Part shown: positions 58,301 through 64,000 of the stretch, in pieces
Layout of the letters: every line of letters starts with the position of its first letter
Numbering within the stretch: the stretch's first letter is position 1
Assembly: GCA_003255065.1 (NCBI GenBank)
Contig: QAOA01007405.1
Span: 76,726 to 140,725, forward strand
Length of the DNA stretch: 64,000 bases
Source of the DNA: Cercis canadensis
Taxonomy: Eukaryota; Streptophyta; Magnoliopsida; Fabales; Fabaceae
Reading direction: 5' to 3'
Notes under the pieces: generated by a model
Told to the model about the DNA's origin: nothing
Database searches by the model: none
The model's input: only the letters and a program-made list of their open reading frames with translations
Translations under genes and position numbers: made by a program

Positions 58301-61300
58301 CTGGGCAAGATATTTTTGGTGATGCAATTTTAGCATCCATTGGATACACATGGAAATCTAAAGATCTTTCCTATGAAGATGTAACAGTTCGGTCATATTA
58401 CAGGTCTCTTTACCTTGATATACATTATTTGATTCTTTTATCAATGTCAACCTTATATTACCTTCTGAACAAAATTTAAAAGTAATATACTAATACTTTA
58501 TGAAAAGTAAATGTTATCATGTCAATGCACTTTAACTGTAGCAAGGTGGTCAACTCAAGTTTCTCTAGAACTACTAAAAATCTTTGTTGGTCATTTGGCT
58601 AAATTAAGAAAATTTTCTTGACTCCTTTATTATTTGTTAATGATAATGACATTGGACAGCAGGGAATTGTAGGCTGAAACTAGGGTTTTCTGGGTGGTTT
58701 TAAGGGTAGAAAGATGGTGGATTGAAGGGTTATTAGTGGTGTGTGAGGGGAGGTTGATTTGGTAGCAATTGGATGGGATTAAGGGTCAAAATTGTGTTCT
58801 AAGTGCTGTACCTGTGAATTTGGGATTTAGGTTGGATTCTATAGGCAAATTCAAGGAAGAAGTTATCTAGGTTTTAATCTGCTCAAAGATTTAGATTTGG
58901 ACAACCTAGAAAATTGAAGAAAAACATAATAGAAGTTAAGAAGAAGAAGAAAAGTAACATACGCATCACACATAGGTTCTTAGGCATCACATGTGCCAAA
59001 GGTAGCCCCTTGAAAATATGCTCTGCATTCATTCATTGATGTTGTCATAGGTAGATACATCACTTAAATAGAACTAGTCAAAACTTGGGGACCAAGACCA
59101 GGTATTTTAAAACATGAGCCCCAAGTTAAATTACCAGGCTACCAGCCGCTAATAACCTAACTAAAACGCCAAATAAAACAAAGAGAAAGACTACAAACTT
59201 AATGCCCATACATGCACATGAGTAAATACCTGAATTTATGACCTAAACAGAAATGATATAATACCCCTAGAACTGAAAATATTAAATTAATGAAAGCAAC
59301 CACTTACTTAGCTTATAACCCTATGTAATTATGATCTAAGGTCTATATAATAGTACCATCAGCTCCAATTTCAAACCAAATTAGTGAGATCTTTTGATAT
59401 TTAAATTTAAGCCTTCTACATTGTACCACTGCTTGCATCAAATTGTCTTTATATGGCTTATTTATATATTCTATTATTGCTCAAAATTCTGATAATGCTG
59501 TCTACCTTCATCTGGCTTTTGTGTCATGCAAATTTTATGTTGTCATTTTATCATCTTAATTTTCTCTCTAAATTTGTGATACATCATTTGTTCATGTCCT
59601 TTTCTGTGTAAGGTCAGGCTTATCATTTAGTCAATGATAATGATAGCAATTATATTGCTGTTTTAATCTTTTGGTTTTTGTAACAAATTCCAGAGGTTGC
59701 TGCAAAATCATAAGGTTATAATAGAGAGTTGAAAGGTTTTATTATTAACCTCTGAAAATATTGTGCTCTTCCATCTTTAGTCTCTCATATGTCTTATCTT
59801 TTTTTCAAAGTGTGACCAAGTCTAATTTATTCATGTGAATTTTGCATTTGTCAATTTCTCTGTAATTTTATTTTCTCAATTTTCTCTCTAAATTTGTGAT
59901 ACATCATTTGCTCATTTCCTTTTCTGGGTAATATCAGGCATATCATTTTTTATAACAGTTTTATTGATTTTTTAATCTTTTGGTTGCTAAAACACTTCCA
60001 GAGATTGCTACAAAGTCATAGGTTATAATGAAAAGTTGAGAGCTTTTACCATTAACCTTGGGAGATTTTGTGCTCTTCCATCTTTTGTTTCTCATATACC
60101 TTACTTTTTTCGGTGTGACCAGCTATTTTTTTCATATGAATTCTGCATTTTTCAATTAATACCACCGCATCATTGTGCAAAATTATTGCAACTTTACATC
60201 ATTTAATCATTGCTAGATTTCTTATACAGGATGCTTTTAAGTAAGACACCAGGTGGCATTTATAAATTGTCCAGAGAGGCCATACTTGCCGCGGAGTTGC
60301 CTTTGACATTCACCACAAAAGCAAACTGGAGGGGTTCCCTTCCCAGGGATATCCTTTGTATGTTTTGCCGTCAGCACCGTCTGTTTGAACCTGTCTTCTC
60401 TCCTTTGAAGGTGTCATCTGAATCATCAGAATGCGTGAAGGTTGCAGACTCTGGTACAGAAAAAGCTGAATGTGTCAAGATGGAGTCTTTAACTGCAAGT
60501 GCAAAGCAATCAGAGGAGTCAGGGTGCATGTTTAAATGTGAAGTCAAATTACTTTCTAAGTGTGGGGATTTGATAATTAAATGTTCACCAGAAGATTGTT
60601 CTAAGAAGCAGAATGATGCCATTCAGAAAACTTGTTTGAAACTTATATTATGGCTAAATGAGTATTTCAAGAACATTAATATTCCATTTGAGAAGCTATA
60701 TCAGACTGCAGATATCCTCGATATTCAAATTGATCCCAAAAACTTTTTCAAAGAGTTTGCCGTAGGTCAATCAGTTCAGAGCACTCAGTTTAGTCCAATT
60801 GAATGGCATGAATTACTCGAACCATTCTGTATGGATGTGTCATATACCAAGTTAAAGATTGAAGGTCCAGATTCCAGTGTCTGTCCATGCAATGGATCCA
60901 TTCCTTGTATAAGTTATTCAGTTTCTTTACTGGTGGAGGGTGAGAATATCAAAGAACTTCTTGAAGTTTGTGATGAGTTTGAGTTTGAGATAGGAGTCAA
61001 GGCTGTAATTTCCTATGTTGAGGAGGTTGTGATGCAGATGTCTGTTGGTCAGTCTGCTTGTTTTGCTACAAACCTACCTAGTTCTCAATTAATTTTAGCT
61101 TCAGCCAGTGGTTCAGTCAGAGTGCATTCTTTGTTATCTTCTAGTGAGTTACTTTCTTCTGCCAATCATATGTTGATGGTTTTATAGATGAAACTATGCT
61201 ACTTTCTTCTGAAAATAGCTCTTTCGTTTTTTGAAAAATAAAATCTATTGTTTTGGGATGCCACCCAAGTAGCCCGGCCCACGTTTTTGGGGGGGGTTTG

Positions 61301-64000
61301 AAATTGTGGATCTTATGTTGCTCACTGTCATTTGCTTCTTAGAAGAATTTGCTTGAGATTTATTTAATCTGTTATTTATATTCTCACTTCTCAGAATCCT
61401 GCTGCATGGAGTATGTAATAAGTTTGACGAAGGTAACAGAACCTCTGGAGGAAAGAATGGAACAGGCTCTTTTCAGTCCACCACTTTCGAAGCAACGGGT
61501 GGAATTTGCAGTGCAACACATTAAAGAATCCTGTGCTGCTACTTTGGTAGACAAGAATTTGTAGTCTGCTAGTTTTTGTTGTTAACCTGAGATGTGAGTT
61601 TAATATTCTCTTTCATTGCAGGTTGACTTTGGATGTGGATCTGGAAGTTTGTTGGATGCATTGTTAAATTACCCAACTTCTCTTGAAAGAATTGTTGGTG
61701 TAGATATTTCACAGAAGGGTCTTATCCGTGCTGCAAAGGTCTAAACCACTATGCTATATCTTAAAAGATTCATTTTAGTTTCTGAGTAGAATACCTAGGA
61801 TTTCTGCTTAGCATGTACAAGAACTGGGTTCTGCGGTTCAAAATGTACAGTGATGGGGAGCCTTGTCTATCGGTGAGAGCCAAGAGATCTTAAATCAATG
61901 CCAAGGTGGAAATGTTTTATGGTCCCAACTCTGCACAGTTTGACAAGGCTATTATTATGTCCATCATTTAATAATGTTTCATTTCTCAGATGGAGTTAGC
62001 AATCTGTTTTTTCCTCTGTATTATTGTGCTTAGAACTTTGAAATGAAAAATAAGCTAATCTTCAGTTTAGAGGGCTTTATGGCTGGAGCACAATGCTAGG
62101 GTTTTTAAAAATACCTGTTTACCAGTTTAATTTTTATGGAACAGGGTAGTGTACTTAGGCTCTCTTTGGGCGCATGCCAATGGTTTTGTTAGAGGGGTTT
62201 CCTTGACAGATTTGCAAAGGGATTGGAAAGTTCTTATGAGCTGATGTTATTTTTCTGTTTTTCTTTTTGTTAGGAGGACTCCTTGCCTCCTTCTTTGTTC
62301 TTTTCTCTTTCATTCTTCTAATACAATTCTTCATTTATCAAAAAAAAAAAAGTCTTGTTTTTAGATTTTAGATGTAGAACAATACATTATGTGCATTTAT
62401 TTTAGAAGTTGAGATTATTATATTAGAGTGCGATATCTCTTGCATAAACAACCCCCAATTTTTACTGTGTCCAGTGTTGGAAACTGGAAATATGTGTGCT
62501 TGCAATGATTTAAGGACTACACTGTATGCCTAGTTAATGCAAAGCTCATATTGATGGTTGTAAACACCATGGTTGCTTTTGATCTTGGAGAACCTTGGTC
62601 TTGGTGGACCTAGTTATGTGTTCAGCTCACTGGCATCACCATTTTATTCATGTATAAAAATGTGCAATTTTGTCTTCTCTTTTCTAGATTAAGCTAATTA
62701 ATTGTTTATGCTGATAGGTATGAATCCTGCAGGTACTTCATTCAAAATTAGTCACGCGTTCAGATGCTGATGCACCATGGAAAGGCATTCCATCTGTAAT
62801 TCTTTATGAAGGTTCAATAACAGATTTTGATTCTAGATTACATGGATTTGATATTGGCACTTGCTTAGAGGTATTTCCTTCCAAATAATATGTTCTACTG
62901 TTGTTGACTTCATTATAATGGCTCTTTGTTGCTCATCCATGGCTTATGGTTAGACAAGTGCTGATTTAGAAGTGTTCTTTATTACCTTTGTTAATAAACC
63001 AAAGCTAGTTAGCACGAGTGAGAAAGATCAAGCAGGAAGTGCTATGGAGGAAAATAGTGCTTATCTGTTGAAATTGTTTAACTGTGGACTATGGAAATGT
63101 ACAATCAGAAAAGACGGTGTGACTTGTAACTGAGAAATTCTGAGTTTACCTCTTTTTGTTGAAATTGCAAATATGGAAGTGAAATTATAAGGGATAGCTA
63201 GTAGAGATGTGCTGATGTTAGGTGGTAGTGAGTTCAGCATACTTGTGAAGAAGAGTATATATGATGATATTTAATTTCTACAATTCTCTTTGCAGTCAAT
63301 GGATTATCAGTATCCAAGGTAGTATGTACATGCATTTACACGCCTTCTGATGCAGGAGCTTCACCAGTAGTTTTATGTTTTAACGTGTGTTTTAATTTTA
63401 TTAGGTGATCACATGACTAGCATGTGACCTTTTTAATTGTCTGGAAGGCTTATAGCAGATATGGGCTGGGTTTAATGTTGGGATCAAAAACCCTAGTATA
63501 AATAACCTAAGAGCTATTGTAAGTGGCCGTTTTTTCAGAGTTTATTTCAGATCTCAAAGGTTTTTACTTATTTGAACTCTTATTCTCTGGTCCTATCTAA
63601 ATCCCTGATTCTGTCACAAATACTTCCTGTTTTCCCCAATACTGCATCACCTTCCCTTGTTCCTCTAGAGTACTAAAACTCTTAGAACCAGTGTGATCTC
63701 ATTATTCTTTAGTCTGTACATGAACAAGCACTCTGACTTTTGTCGTCAATTGGAATGCTGGAGTATATAGTAAACATATTTATCGTCACTTTTCAAAGTA
63801 TACCTAATGCTAGATATTTGAATTGAATTGTGTGTTATGTAACACTACCTGATTCTTGTCCACGCAGTAATCTTTTAATCATTTATTGACATTTGGACTC
63901 ATGAATGTGCTTGTGTGAAAACTGGGATTAGCATGAAATTGATATGAATTATCCATAAACTTGTAGGTAATTGAGCATATGGAAGAAGATCAGGCAAGTG
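55359..64000 (+). CDS. HEN1: HEN1 small-RNA 2'-O-methyltransferase (3' end outside window)
   Basis: HEN1 methylates the 3'-terminal ribose of miRNA and siRNA duplexes and protects them from uridylation and decay. Exons by frame and GT/AG sites: 55359-55628, 56660-56749, 57632-58086, 58158-58403, 60230-61143, 61395-61546, 61622-61738, 62733-62870 and 63967-64000+. Exons 1-2 give the first dsRNA-binding domain (KAIIFQKYGNNACYKVEEVK, GPCLYRCTLQLPE, FKKKKDAEQSAAEMA). Exons 3-4 match the La-like region. Exon 5 holds the second dsRNA-binding domain (CMFKCEVKLL, CSPEDCSKKQNDAIQ) and the start of the FKBP-like part. Exons 6-9 are the methyltransferase: SAM loop VDFGCGSGSLLDALL and metal-site EVIEHMEED (E-x-x-E-H). 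All junction phases agree. The start matches the position of homologues. The last bases, caggcaagtg, may be coding or a GC-type donor. Confidence 0.95.
59545..60165 (+). repeat. Imperfect ~310-bp tandem duplication in HEN1 intron 4
   Basis: Two units share ttttctctctaaatttgtga (about 59559 and 59879) and tgtgctcttccatctttt-type text (about 59762 and 60069) in the same order, with many substitutions. It lies just before exon 5, in the part of the intron absent from the left arm. Confidence 0.8.
62150..62353 (+). mobile_element. LINE 3' end in HEN1 intron 7
   Basis: The sequence tggttttgttagaggggttt, then ccttgacaga, a T-rich stretch, ggaggactccttgcctcctt and a poly-A (62341-62352) parallels the 3' end of the LINE at 51790-52009 in order and content, but is more diverged. 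It is 5'-truncated to about 200 bp and lies in sense orientation in the intron. Confidence 0.7.

Larger units (their letters stand above)
51714..59119 (+). repeat. Segmental duplication, right arm
   Basis: This is the second arm of the duplication described at 1-8953. It is the arm attached to the complete HEN1 gene, so it is probably the ancestral locus. It lacks the nested MITE-like element and the rps2 insert, which shows both were gained in the left arm or lost cleanly here; gain is far simpler. The LINE homology continues upstream of 51714 in this arm, where the left arm runs off the window. Confidence 0.93.

Overview
This is nuclear DNA from a dicot-like flowering plant. It is AT-rich and intron-rich, and it carries plant-specific families: HEN1, DC2.15/HyPRP-type eight-cysteine proteins, and CACTA, hAT-like, Mutator-like, Ty1/copia and LINE elements. 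I cannot name the species. Two N-runs (23791-24247 and 38691-38739) and four single-n positions mark assembly joins.

Layout: The two ends of the window are arms of one segmental duplication in direct orientation, 1-8953 and 51714-59119. Each arm holds a LINE 3' end, a long-TIR MITE-like element, a hAT-like element and the 5' half of a HEN1 small-RNA 2'-O-methyltransferase gene. The right arm continues into an apparently intact HEN1 gene (55359 to the window end, nine coding exons visible, methyltransferase motifs present). The left arm stops after exon 4. It is a pseudogene with a nonsense codon, a frameshift and a 503-bp piece of plastid rps2 inserted into exon 3.

From 13.7 to 31.9 kb lies a minus-strand tandem cluster of intronless eight-cysteine-motif secreted proteins: four open genes and one decayed copy. 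The linker between signal peptide and cysteine domain varies from proline-rich to absent. One member has lost cysteine 2 and the TATA region found in its closest paralogue. A CACTA element end with telomere-like repeats (24.2-26.4 kb) sits inside the cluster.

From 32.1 to 47.4 kb the window is mostly transposons: a complete non-coding LTR element on the minus strand (32099-38323, TSD GTACT), a long-TIR element inside an AT microsatellite (38740-40444), a short Mutator-like insertion with an empty-site paralogue (41665-42126), and a degenerate Ty1/copia element whose integrase region is replaced by a CACTA end. Then follow a leucine-rich-repeat pseudogene fragment, a candidate HEN1 5' leader exon, the right-arm LINE/MITE/hAT cluster, and HEN1.

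The only clearly functional genes are HEN1 (3' end outside the window) and three or four of the eight-cysteine genes. I see no operon, CRISPR array or prokaryotic defence system. The most unusual items are the plastid rps2 insertion in the HEN1 duplicate and the hAT-like element carrying what looks like a captured NRP/SET histone-chaperone exon fragment.
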